Positions 8,184 through 16,042 of a DNA stretch of 54,107 nt are shown here, in pieces. The stretch is from positions 1 to 54,107 of the forward strand of contig NZ_LGDV01000206.1 in assembly GCF_001280015.1 (NCBI RefSeq). The letters run 5' to 3'. The position numbers were made by a program, and so were the translations under genes. The notes under the pieces are model-generated. The model was not told where the DNA came from. It was given only the letters and a program-made list of their open reading frames with translations, and did not search any database. How positions within the stretch are numbered: the first letter of the stretch is position 1; each line of letters starts with the position of its first letter. The stretch is from Streptomyces sp. MMG1121 (lineage in GTDB: Bacteria; Actinomycetota; Actinomycetes; Streptomycetales; Streptomycetaceae).

Positions 8184-8843
8184 ATGCCCCTGAGCACCCC
8201 TCGCCCGGCCGTCCAAGGCTGGCGCGATCATGACGCACAGGCCCGGACACTGCCCGGTATGTCCCTGGGCCGTATCCCGCTCACCTCGGATTCCAGCGAC
8301 GCTTCGCGCCTGTGGAACCTGGGCGTGCGACGGGCCGAGCTCGACGTTCCGGTCGACCTCGCCGAGGCCGGACAGGCCGCCGACCGATCAGCGATCGACC
8401 GGCTCTGCCTGGTCCGCGACCTCACGGCGCGAGCTGTCCAGATCGACTGGGACCTCCGCCTGCCGCCGGACCGAGCCGACCATCTGTGGAAGGTGCTGTC
8501 CCACCTGCACCCGCCCCGCACGATCGCCGGCCTCGCCGACCCCGAGACCGCCCTCCATGCCTGGCGCACACGCCACTACCTGTGCAAACTCGTCTGGCGC
8601 CAGGGTCCGGGCTTTCTGCAGATCCGTGACCGGCGCTGGGGAGATCTGCGCCGGTTCACGGCCGACGATCCCCGCTACCCCGCGGCCGTCGCCCGACTCG
8701 ACCGGGGCGTCCGCCCCGCGGACATTCCCCACGACATCCTCGAGGAGCTCACCGCCGAACACCTCGTCCTACGGACGGACGGCCTCGCCTGGTGGCTGCC
8801 CTACCGCGTTTCTCGCTGGCTGCAAGAGGCCATGGCCGTCTAG
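8184..8843 (+). CDS. DUF5825-type partner of the radical SAM protein
   Basis: 219 residues, ATG 8184 with AAGGAA upstream, 43 bases after the radical SAM stop. A central GPGFLQIRDRRWGDL block and a C-terminal WWLPYR motif match what I remember of the DUF5825 family, which is repeatedly found next to RiPP radical SAM methyltransferases. Biochemical role unknown; peptide delivery to the enzyme or a chaperone function are possible guesses. No membrane segment or signal peptide. Last gene of the cluster on this strand. Confidence 0.7.
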   Translation: MPLSTPRPAVQGWRDHDAQARTLPGMSLGRIPLTSDSSDASRLWNLGVRRAELDVPVDLAEAGQAADRSAIDRLCLVRDLTARAVQIDWDLRLPPDRADHLWKVLSHLHPPRTIAGLADPETALHAWRTRHYLCKLVWRQGPGFLQIRDRRWGDLRRFTADDPRYPAAVARLDRGVRPADIPHDILEELTAEHLVLRTDGLAWWLPYRVSRWLQEAMAV

Positions 8844-9195
8844 CGCTGTGACCGCACAGGTGCGCCGGGTCGGTGGTCAAGGGGGTTGGCGGTTGGCTGT
8901 GGCGAGGCTTCGTCGCGGCGACGGCCACCACCCGCCCGACCGAGCCGGGTCAGCCCCTCATCCGCTGGCCGCTGCGCCAACTCGTCACCCACCTGCGGAA
9001 GTCCAGGGCGGGTGATCTGCGTCAGCCGCGTAACGAAGCTGGACCGGACCGAGGAGGACCTCGACCTTCCGAACCGGGCCTTCGCCTTCCACGAGTTCGG
9101 CCCGCTCGGGATCCGGCCCACCGCAGGCGCGGGCTGGGCCCTGGCGCGAACATCCCGACCGGCTGCCAACCACATACCGTCACAGGAAGGCCGCC
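8844..9195. other. Intergenic stretch after the RiPP cluster
   Basis: No gene I can support. Frames in both directions read as Arg/Pro-rich low-complexity peptides with no recognisable family. It may be decayed mobile-element DNA, since an IS630 remnant follows at about 9310. Confidence 0.3.
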
Positions 9196-9312
9196 ATGAA
9201 CGCGCTGGCCACGCTGAAGTCCCATCAGGGCCGCCCGGCCGGACGGCGCGCCGACATCCGTCGCCGGGCGACTGGAAAACACCTTGCCCTCGGCACCCCC
9301 GCACCACGGTGA
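9196..9312 (+). CDS. Possible small basic peptide (38 residues)
   Basis: ATG 9196 is preceded by AGGAAGG at 6-base spacing, a better start signal than most in this area. The peptide begins MNALATLKSHQGRPAGRR, is strongly basic and ends at 9312. It stops at the edge of a transposase remnant on the other strand, so it may be the head of a truncated gene. No homology recognised. Confidence 0.3.
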   Translation: MNALATLKSHQGRPAGRRADIRRRATGKHLALGTPAPR

Positions 9313-9470
9313 GCGAGAGCGGCCGGGCCGGACCGCTTGCGGTCGGCCAGGTCAGGCGGGCCGCCGGTGGCGAAGCGGCCCCGCCAAGTGCACACCGTGT
9401 CCACGCGCAGCCGCGTCTGCACGGCTACCCGGGCTTTGGGACACCCACGGGCCAGCACCATGCCGTACCC
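9310..9470 (-). pseudogene. IS630-type transposase N-terminal remnant
   Basis: The minus strand reads ARGCPKARVAVQTRLRVDTV followed by WRGRFATGG and LADRKRSG. This is the helix-turn-helix start of IS630-family transposases (usual form KARVAAQTRLHVDTVRTWR). The rest of the roughly 350-residue enzyme, including the DDE domain, is absent. Confidence 0.6.
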
Positions 9471-9560
9471 GTCTCCATGTCCGGCGACGTCATGGCAACG
9501 CCCTCGAGTTGCCGAGGAAAACCCTTGGGCTGCCGGACCTGCTTCAGACATGATCGACTC

Positions 9561-10124
9561 GTGGACACCTACCTGGAAACCGAGCGCCTGACCCTGCGCC
9601 GCTTCACCGCCGATGACGCGGACCTGCTGATCGAGCTGGACAGCGACCCGGCGGTGATGCGCTACCTGACCGGCGGCCATCCGACCGCGCCGGAGCTGGT
9701 CCGCGAGCGCTACCTGCCGAACATCCTCGCCGGCTACGAGAAGTGGGGCGGCAACCTCGGACTGTTCGCCGCGCACGAGAAGGACGGCGGCGCGTTCATC
9801 GGCTGGTTCATCCTGCGTCCCGAGCCGCAGGGCCCGCTGGACGAAGTCGAACTCGGCTACCGCCTGCGGCAGGCGGCCTGGGGCAAGGGATATGCCACCG
9901 AGGGCTCGCGGGCCTTGCTGGGCAAGGCGTTCACGGAGCTCGGTGTGCGCATGGTCTGGGCTGAGACGATGTCCGTGAACCACGGTTCGCGCAACGTCAT
10001 GAAGAAGCTCGAAATGACGCTCGCGGACACCGTCCCCACGCCTCCCGACATGGAGATGATTGAGGGCTCCGAGCAGGGAGGCGTACGGTACGAGATCCTG
10101 AAGGAGCAGTGGGAGCAGCAGTAG
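9561..10124 (+). CDS. GNAT family N-acetyltransferase
   Basis: 187 residues from GTG 9561 (VDTYLETERLTLRRF). Typical RimJ/RimL-like layout: the ETERLTLR start, an acceptor-side region with IGWFILRP, and the acetyl-CoA loop AWGKGYATEGSRAL (motif A) followed by SVNHGSRNVMKKLEM (motif B). The substrate is unknown; ribosomal protein N-termini or small amines are usual. It stands alone between an IS remnant and a convergent amidohydrolase gene. The upstream frame is open but noncoding in character, so the GTG is the best start. Confidence 0.8.
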   Translation: MDTYLETERLTLRRFTADDADLLIELDSDPAVMRYLTGGHPTAPELVRERYLPNILAGYEKWGGNLGLFAAHEKDGGAFIGWFILRPEPQGPLDEVELGYRLRQAAWGKGYATEGSRALLGKAFTELGVRMVWAETMSVNHGSRNVMKKLEMTLADTVPTPPDMEMIEGSEQGGVRYEILKEQWEQQ

Positions 10125-10237
10125 CCACGGTACGAAACGAGCGTTCCGCATCCACGGCCCACCGCAACCGGTGGGTGGACGGCAGCGGTGGCGGCGACGT
10201 TGGCGTGGCGGCCGCGTAACCCGCACCGTTGAGATCT

Positions 10238-11212
10238 CTACAGGTCAATTCCGTACAAGGACGCCGCATTGGCCGACGAGAACTGTTGACGTTCCGCGTC
10301 TGAGGAGAAGTGGGTCAGGAAGGAATCGATCTCCTCTCTGGTTGGCCGTTGGAAGGGGTAGTCGGTCGAGAAAATCAATCGGTCGACGGAGGTGACGGAC
10401 AGGGCATGCTGCAGGAGTGCCGGGTTGAGCATGCCGGAGGCGGTTATATAGAAATTGGACCGGATGTAGTCCGATACTGCTCGCTGCAAGCCGGCGATAC
10501 GGGAAAGGCTGTCGGCTCGGTCCAGCCAGAACAGCAGCGTCTCCCCCCAGTGGCCGAGCACGACCTGTAGGTCGGGATGACGGTCGAATGTGCCTCGCAG
10601 GATCAGTCGCAGTGCTGCTGTTGCGGCGTCCATGTGCCACCCCCACCCGAAAGTGGCGAGGGCGAGGTCCGTCATGGGGTCGAATCCGCGATAGGAGGCG
10701 GCACGGACGGCAGTTGAGGGCAGTTGAGGGTGGATGAACACCGGCTGGCCGAGTTCCGACGCGGCGGTGAAGAAGTCGTCGTAGACGAGGTCGTCGAGGA
10801 GCAGATCTCCCGACCGGCCGTAGACCATGGCGCCTACGTGCCCCGTGTCCGCGGCTCTTACAAGCTCCCCCGCCACATCCTTTGGCGACGACATCGGCAG
10901 GGTGGACAACGATCGAAAACGGGCCGCGTTCCGGGCGACGGCCGCCGTAGCCACGTCGTTCGCGGCGCGGCTCAGCGCCAGGGCCTCCTTGGGGGGCAGC
11001 GGCTGGACTCCCGGCGGTGTCAGGGCGAGGATCGACACATCGATGCCCTGAGCATCCATGGCTGCGATACGGCCGACCGCCAGGTCCTCCAAACGTTCCT
11101 GGTTGTCGCCTATTTCGTTGAAGACAAGGCTTTCGTCGCGATGCGGCACAGCACGAAGGGCCGACGTGATGTCCGGCATGACCCAGTGTTCTTCGACAGC
11201 GATGAGAGGCAT
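10238..11212 (-). CDS. Amidohydrolase family 2 (ACMSD/decarboxylase-like)
   Basis: 324 residues of the metal-dependent TIM-barrel family that includes ACMSD and gamma-resorcylate decarboxylases. Visible metal/catalytic motifs: VEEHW near the N-terminus, FIHPQLP, LGHWGETLLFWLDR and FSTDYPFQ (Asp). The family decarboxylates or hydrolyses aromatic and related acids; the substrate is unknown here. It begins 4 bases after the stop of the upstream SDR gene on the same strand, so the two form an operon. The operon is divergent from an AsnC-type regulator that may control it. Confidence 0.85.
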   Translation of the reverse strand: MPLIAVEEHWVMPDITSALRAVPHRDESLVFNEIGDNQERLEDLAVGRIAAMDAQGIDVSILALTPPGVQPLPPKEALALSRAANDVATAAVARNAARFRSLSTLPMSSPKDVAGELVRAADTGHVGAMVYGRSGDLLLDDLVYDDFFTAASELGQPVFIHPQLPSTAVRAASYRGFDPMTDLALATFGWGWHMDAATAALRLILRGTFDRHPDLQVVLGHWGETLLFWLDRADSLSRIAGLQRAVSDYIRSNFYITASGMLNPALLQHALSVTSVDRLIFSTDYPFQRPTREEIDSFLTHFSSDAERQQFSSANAASLYGIDL

Positions 11213-11216
11213 TGGC

Positions 11217-11933
11217 CTACCAGGGCACGATCTGTCCCGAGCGGTCCAGATACGCCAGACCGGGCGTGCCCAGCCTGGACAGCAGGACGTCCACCAACAG
11301 CGGGAAGCTCTCCTCGACGGTGAACGGTGCGTCCGGCCCCCCGAGCGCGGTACGAATCCAGCCTGGCGCCAGGAGGACGAAGGAGCGCTGCGTCCCGGCC
11401 TGCCGCGTCGCGAAGCTGCGCATGAACATGTTCAAGGCTGCTTTACTTCCCCGGTAGACCTCGCGGCCTGCGGTCGTGTTGTTCGTGATGCTGCCCAGCC
11501 CGGACGACATCGCTCCGATGAGTCCGGTGTCGGATACGAGGTCTTCGAGCGCTTCCATGACGCGCACGGGACTGAGAGCGTTGGTGATCATCACCTCGAC
11601 GAAATCGGCTGTCGAAACCGCGCCGATCGGTGTGTGCTCATTGTTCGTGGTGCCTGCGTTGACGAAGAGCAGGTCGAGCTGGCGTTGCGCGAGACGCTCG
11701 TGCAGGGGCGCCAGGTGGTCGGGCTCGTTGACGTCGAGATGCTCGATGGTGACGCGCCCGTCGGCTCGGTCTGCAAGATCATGCAGGGGCGTCCGGGCAG
11801 CGGTGTCGCGGACCGTGCCGATGACGTTCCAACCCCTGTCGAAGAATTCGGCCGCCATCGCGTGACCGAGGCCGCGCGAGGCCCCGACGATGAGAGCGGT
11901 CGGCGTGTGCCGGCCTGTGACAATCGATCGCAT
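11217..11933 (-). CDS. Short-chain dehydrogenase/reductase (SDR)
   Basis: 238 residues. The Rossmann motif GASRGLG sits at residues 17-23, NAG follows the fourth strand, and YRGSK is the YxxxK catalytic pair. First gene of the two-gene operon with the amidohydrolase. The ATG at 11933 faces the divergent regulator gene across about 170 bases. Likely NAD(P)-dependent oxidoreduction of a small hydroxyl or carbonyl compound. Confidence 0.85.
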   Translation of the reverse strand: MRSIVTGRHTPTALIVGASRGLGHAMAAEFFDRGWNVIGTVRDTAARTPLHDLADRADGRVTIEHLDVNEPDHLAPLHERLAQRQLDLLFVNAGTTNNEHTPIGAVSTADFVEVMITNALSPVRVMEALEDLVSDTGLIGAMSSGLGSITNNTTAGREVYRGSKAALNMFMRSFATRQAGTQRSFVLLAPGWIRTALGGPDAPFTVEESFPLLVDVLLSRLGTPGLAYLDRSGQIVPW

Positions 11934-11959
11934 CCAGCGTCATCTCCGTTCCTTACGTG

Positions 11960-11969
11960 GTGAGCTCAC
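11960..11969. promoter_or_regulatory. Candidate operator in the divergent promoter region
   Basis: Perfect 10-bp palindrome GTGAGCTCAC between the SDR gene and the AsnC-type regulator gene. Position suits a regulator binding site, but a palindrome of this length can occur by chance. Confidence 0.25.
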
Positions 11970-12094
11970 TGCGTGTGTTGGCCACCGAGACCCCGGGGGC
12001 GGTTTCGGTCGGCAATGCCGCTGTGGCTCCTCATCCGTGCGTTGCAAGTCTGTCCGCCGTGCTGCCGCCCGAGCGAACCGGAAGAGCCCGTTTG

Positions 12095-12100
12095 TAGGAT
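12095..12100 (+). promoter_or_regulatory. -10 element for a leaderless AsnC-type regulator gene
   Basis: TAGGAT ends 7 bases before ATG 12108. The spacing is that of a leaderless transcript starting at or near the A of the ATG, which is common in Streptomyces. No clear -35 hexamer is seen. Confidence 0.4.
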
Positions 12101-12107
12101 TCCCCTC

Positions 12108-13154
12108 ATGACAGGTGCATCAATGTCCGAGTCCGTCGCCGTGGAGCCCAATGATGTGCGGATCATTCGCGCACTGCAGATCGCTCCGCGGGCTTCTTTC
12201 GCCTCGATGGCGGTCGCGCTCGGCCTCACCGAAGGCGCTCTCAACCGCCGGTACCGGCGCCTGCGCGCCGACGGCGTCATCCGTGTCGCCGGCGTGGTCA
12301 ACCCGGGGGCGCTGGGACAGAGCAGGTGGCTGGTGCGACTCCGCTGCCGCCCCGGTAGCGTCGCAGCGATCGCTGACGCACTCGCCAAGCGCGACGATGT
12401 CAACTGGGTCGCCCTGAGCGCAGCGGGCTGCGAAATCACCTGCGCGACCCAGTCGCGGACTCGGGAACAGCGCGAAGAACTGCTCGGTCGACGACTACCG
12501 CGTACTGCGGCGGTGCTCGACATCAATGCCTTCGCCATGCTCCGTCAGTTCATGGGAGGCCGCGGCCACTACTGGGCCGCCCTACAAGGCGCCCTGTCCC
12601 CGGAGCAGGAGGCCATGCTCGGGAGCGAAGGTTCGCCCTTCACTGAATCCCCGGTCGTCACTCGCGATCCCGTGCACCTCACCGATGAGGACGAGAAGAT
12701 CCTCACCACTCTCGCCGCAGACGGTCGCGCCAGTCTCGTCGACCTCGCCGCAGCGGCGGACTCCACTCCAGGGCGCGTATCACGCCGCCTTCACACCCTG
12801 CTCCTGCGCCGCGTCGTTCACATCGATGTCGAGATCGCCGCAGCCGCTTTGGGCTATCACGCTCGGGCGAACCTCTGGCTGCGCGTGCATCCGTCAGCGG
12901 TGAAGACTGTCGGACGCACGCTTGCGCAGGAACCCGAGATCGCCTTCGCCGCAGCGGTGTCCGGGCCCTACAACATCCACGCCGTCGCACACTGCCGCGA
13001 CCTCGACGAACTATTCGAGTTCACTTCGGATCGCATCGGGTCCTTGGCCGGCCTGCAGAGCATGGAGGTCTCACCCGTACTGCAGCACGTCAAGCAGGCT
13101 GGCACGCTGCTGTCCGGCGACCGCCTCGTCGGGACACCACGCACTCGAGCGTGA
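12108..13154 (+). CDS. Lrp/AsnC family regulator with two tandem AsnC modules
   Basis: About 348 residues, twice the usual AsnC length. Two HTH-plus-ligand-domain units are visible: the first HTH at FASMAVALGLTEGALNRRYR, the second at LVDLAAAADSTPGRVSRRLH, each followed by an RAM/AsnC-like sandwich. Double-length Lrp proteins of this type are common in Streptomyces as local regulators. ATG 12108 is chosen because a -10 sits just upstream (leaderless); ATG 12123 is an in-frame alternative. Divergent from the SDR-amidohydrolase operon, its likely target. Confidence 0.85.
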   Translation: MTGASMSESVAVEPNDVRIIRALQIAPRASFASMAVALGLTEGALNRRYRRLRADGVIRVAGVVNPGALGQSRWLVRLRCRPGSVAAIADALAKRDDVNWVALSAAGCEITCATQSRTREQREELLGRRLPRTAAVLDINAFAMLRQFMGGRGHYWAALQGALSPEQEAMLGSEGSPFTESPVVTRDPVHLTDEDEKILTTLAADGRASLVDLAAAADSTPGRVSRRLHTLLLRRVVHIDVEIAAAALGYHARANLWLRVHPSAVKTVGRTLAQEPEIAFAAAVSGPYNIHAVAHCRDLDELFEFTSDRIGSLAGLQSMEVSPVLQHVKQAGTLLSGDRLVGTPRTRA

Positions 13155-14083
13155 CCTGAGGGAGACCGCCCCAGGAAGTGGCGGGTCCGGCGTGTCCCCA
13201 AGAACTCCCGCCCCGAGCATCCTCACCGGTCTCGTGGCTCATCGCGCCCCTCCCGTGCAGGCTGTCGAGATCGTAGTGGGCGCGGGGACTCGTGCCTGCT
13301 GTATCTGCACGGCCGCCCTGCCGCTGAACTGCGGGGACCCTTGCCAGGGTTTCGTCGCGCAACGTCGGCGGCGTGGGCGGCCCAGCCCCCGGCTGATGCC
13401 TCCTGCCACTGGACGGCGACCGGGGCCTGACCGGCTGGGGTCTGCCTCGCAAAGTGCTGCTCACGTGGTTGCGGACCTTGCCGTAGCCGTCCGGACGGCC
13501 CCGTTCCCTGATCTCCTGCCGCAGCCTCCAGGCATGTGCGGCCTTCCTGCCGGCGCTGGCGGGACTGTGACGCAGCCGCCTGCCGGGTCCTGGGCGGGCG
13601 CGGCCCGCACGGAGACGACGGTGCCCGGCGGTGTCGGCGGTGTCGGCGGCTTGGCCGACGCAGGTGATCACCGCAGGCGCAGTCCGGGGCTTCCGAGTGG
13701 GCAGAGCGGGCGGCGGCAGATCACAGCACCGGGGCCGAGGCAGTCTTCCTCGACCCCGACGGGCAGGTGGTTCGACAGCGGTGGACGGACGCCGGCCCTG
13801 GCAGTGGCGTTCGAGGACCTGCCGCCCGTATCCGCGTTCCCGGTGGCGCCTGGGCCGCGATGGGGGCCCGGGCCCGTACTGCTCCGCGACGGCCAGACGC
13901 CATGCATCCGCCGGATCGAATCCGACGCGCGCCCAGCGGAGACCATGCCGAATCTTCCTTGCACAGGTCACGGAGTCGTTATTAGTAGACTACGGTCGAA
14001 TACAGATAAAATTATCCAAATCGGCGGCCTGGCCTCGATACCTGGGCTGCCACTCGACCTGTGCGACCTTGGGGAGCGGCACG
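13155..14083. other. Intergenic stretch with ISL3 debris and an AT-rich promoter island
   Basis: No intact gene. It holds the ISL3-type transposase remnant described separately. From about 13978 to 14022 an AT-rich patch (unusual here) contains TAAAAT at 14007-14012, a plausible -10 for the downstream phosphatase gene. I find no good -35. Confidence 0.4.
13330..13560 (-). pseudogene. ISL3-type transposase remnant
   Basis: The minus strand carries AHAWRLRQEIRERGRPDGYG, then STLRGRPQPV, which matches the linker region of ISL3-family transposases (usual form REIRERGYPGGYGQV). Flanking frames are broken and no DDE domain is seen. Only a short internal fragment survives. Confidence 0.6.
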
Positions 14084-15214
14084 GTGGCGAGGTCCCCTGA
14101 GGAACGCGGAGTCACACACAGTGCTGTCGCACGGGGCAGATTGCTGGCCGCCCTGCCTGCACTGCTGCTGTTCACCGGCCTTTTCATCGGTCTCGTCACA
14201 CCCAGCACCGTCAGACCGGATGCCTTCCTCGCCACGGCCATGGTCTCTGCCGCCGCGCTGCTGCCCTTGTGGGGAACCGTCCTCATCGGAGTGGGCGCGT
14301 GCGCCGTCTTCGTCGGCTTGATGGTGGACTTCGATGCGCTGCGGGATGCGACCGCCTATTCCGAGCTGGCCAGCCTCGTGGCAATCGGGGCGTTCGCCGT
14401 CTTCCTCAACCGCCTGCTCGACCGGCGCGCCCATCAGCTGGTCCAGGTCCGCTCAGTGGCCGAGACCGCCCAGCTGGCGGTGCTGCATCCGGTACCGCGC
14501 CACCTCGGACACGTCGCGCTCGAGAGCCTGTACCTGGCCGCCGCGGCGGAAGCCCGGATCGGCGGCGACCTCTACGAGGCGATGCACACCCCGCAAGGCG
14601 TACGGCTGCTCATCGGCGACGTACGCGGCAAGGGCCTGCTCGCGATCCAGGCGGCCGCGACGCTCCTCAGCGCCTTTCGTGAGGCCGCCCACGACGCGCC
14701 CGACCTGCCCCACCTCGCACGCCGTCTGGAGACGAGCATCAACCGACACGCCTCCCACCACCCGGGGGTCCCGGGCTCGGAGATCGCTGAACGTTTCATC
14801 ACCGCTCTCCTCGCCGAGATCCCGGACGACGAACCGGTCGTCCGGACCGTCACCTGCGGGCACCCGCCCCCGTTCCTGCTGCACCGAGGCGAGGTCCGGG
14901 AGCTGCAGCCCACTGCTCCCTCACCGCCGCTCAACCTGGGCATGCTGGTGGGCGAGGGGTACCACGTCGACGTCGCTCCCTTCCACCCCGGAGACCAGCT
15001 CCTGCTGTACACCGACGGCGTCACCGAAACCCGCGACCGCTCCGGCGCCTTCTATCCACTCGCCGAACGCATCCGCTCATGGAGTGGCGAGACCCCCCAC
15101 CAGCTCCTCGACCACCTCCACCGCGACCTGCTCGGCTACAGCGCTGGTGAGCTCGACGACGACATCGCCGTTCTCATCGCCCGGCGGCGCCCCGAGCCGC
15201 TGAGCCTGAGATGA
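14084..15214 (+). CDS. Membrane-associated PP2C/SpoIIE-type serine phosphatase
   Basis: 376 residues. An N-terminal hydrophobic region (about 14-105) gives several membrane segments, then a linker, then a SpoIIE/RsbU phosphatase domain. Motifs: EARIGGDLYEA, LIGDVRGKGL, TCGHPPPFLL, LLLYTDGVTETR and ELDDDIAVLIARR carry the metal-binding Asp residues. Such proteins dephosphorylate anti-sigma-factor antagonists in partner-switching systems. No PAS, GAF or kinase domain is present and no partner gene lies nearby. GTG 14084 is chosen because GGGGAG precedes it at good spacing. Confidence 0.85.
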   Translation: MARSPEERGVTHSAVARGRLLAALPALLLFTGLFIGLVTPSTVRPDAFLATAMVSAAALLPLWGTVLIGVGACAVFVGLMVDFDALRDATAYSELASLVAIGAFAVFLNRLLDRRAHQLVQVRSVAETAQLAVLHPVPRHLGHVALESLYLAAAAEARIGGDLYEAMHTPQGVRLLIGDVRGKGLLAIQAAATLLSAFREAAHDAPDLPHLARRLETSINRHASHHPGVPGSEIAERFITALLAEIPDDEPVVRTVTCGHPPPFLLHRGEVRELQPTAPSPPLNLGMLVGEGYHVDVAPFHPGDQLLLYTDGVTETRDRSGAFYPLAERIRSWSGETPHQLLDHLHRDLLGYSAGELDDDIAVLIARRRPEPLSLR

Positions 15215-15620
15215 GGCTCTCCCCCGCGCAGGCTCGCGGAACTCGTTCGCCGCGCCTCCCGACCGGAGGAAGCCGGCCCGGTGCGCCACGAACCCCACCC
15301 CTCGGACTGTCACGCGTCCCTGCTCGCGCCCACTGACCAGGGCGAACGCATGGTGGAAGCGCTGCACAGACGCCTGGCCGTCCGGCGAGGCCGAGGTTCT
15401 CGCCTCGCGCCCGCGCCGCTTCATCACCAGAGGCCCGTTCGCATGACCACCCCCACGGTGCGGCGGTCCGCGCCGATCCTGAGCCGCCGGAGGCGTCCGA
15501 GAGCCTCGCGGTAGCGCCCGCCGACTTCCACCGGTCGTGGTCCCGCAGCAGCACCCACCAGGACGGAAGAACCTCGACGTCCGCAGGCCGCGGCCAGTAC
15601 TGCCCTCACGGCCGTAAGAG
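15215..15620. other. Intergenic stretch, no gene recognised
   Basis: About 400 bases after the phosphatase. A 77-residue basic open frame (15281-15514) has no ribosome binding site and no recognisable family. It may be decayed coding DNA. Confidence 0.3.
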
Positions 15621-15971
15621 GTGGCCAGTGGACTTTACGGGGCGGCGACGACGGGGAGTGGCCAGGGCGGGGTCGGCGGGGTCGTACAGGGGGCGGGCGT
15701 TCGGCGACCCTTCACTGCCGCGCTCGATCAGGCGACCGGCATCGGCACCTATGTGGCCATGGAGTCGTTCGAGGGCTCGTTGCACGGGCGGGAGGGGTCC
15801 TTCAACTTCGTACGCTCGGCGACGACGTCGGGCAGCGCCCGCACCGCGGAGTTCTTCACCATCGCGCCCTCGAGCGGCACCGGCGCGCTGGCTGGGATCC
15901 ATGGATCCGGCGGGACGACCGTCGATGCTGACGGCACGCATCGCATCTGGTTCGACTGCCAACTCGGCTGA
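15621..15971 (+). pseudogene. DUF3224-like protein, N-terminally degraded
   Basis: From about 15730 the frame reads as the C-terminal two thirds of a DUF3224 barrel protein (TYVAMESFEGSLHGREGSFN, then SGTGALAGIHGSGG and WFDCQLG). The N-terminal part expected for the roughly 130-residue family is missing and replaced by Gly-rich sequence without similarity. Function of the family is unknown. Probably a truncated or frameshifted gene. Confidence 0.55.
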
Positions 15972-16042
15972 TGGTGAGGATGCTGTGGAGGACGGGAAAC
16001 AGGCTTCCGGGCTCCCGGAACCCTCCCTACTCTCCCGGATTC

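Noticed and set aside
6890..8197. Minus-strand 435-codon frame opposite the radical SAM gene
   Set aside because: Antisense shadow; the plus strand has clear motifs throughout.
15174..15554. Minus-strand 126-codon frame after the phosphatase gene
   Set aside because: Gly/Arg/Ala-rich without motif, overlaps the end of the phosphatase gene and lacks a ribosome binding site.
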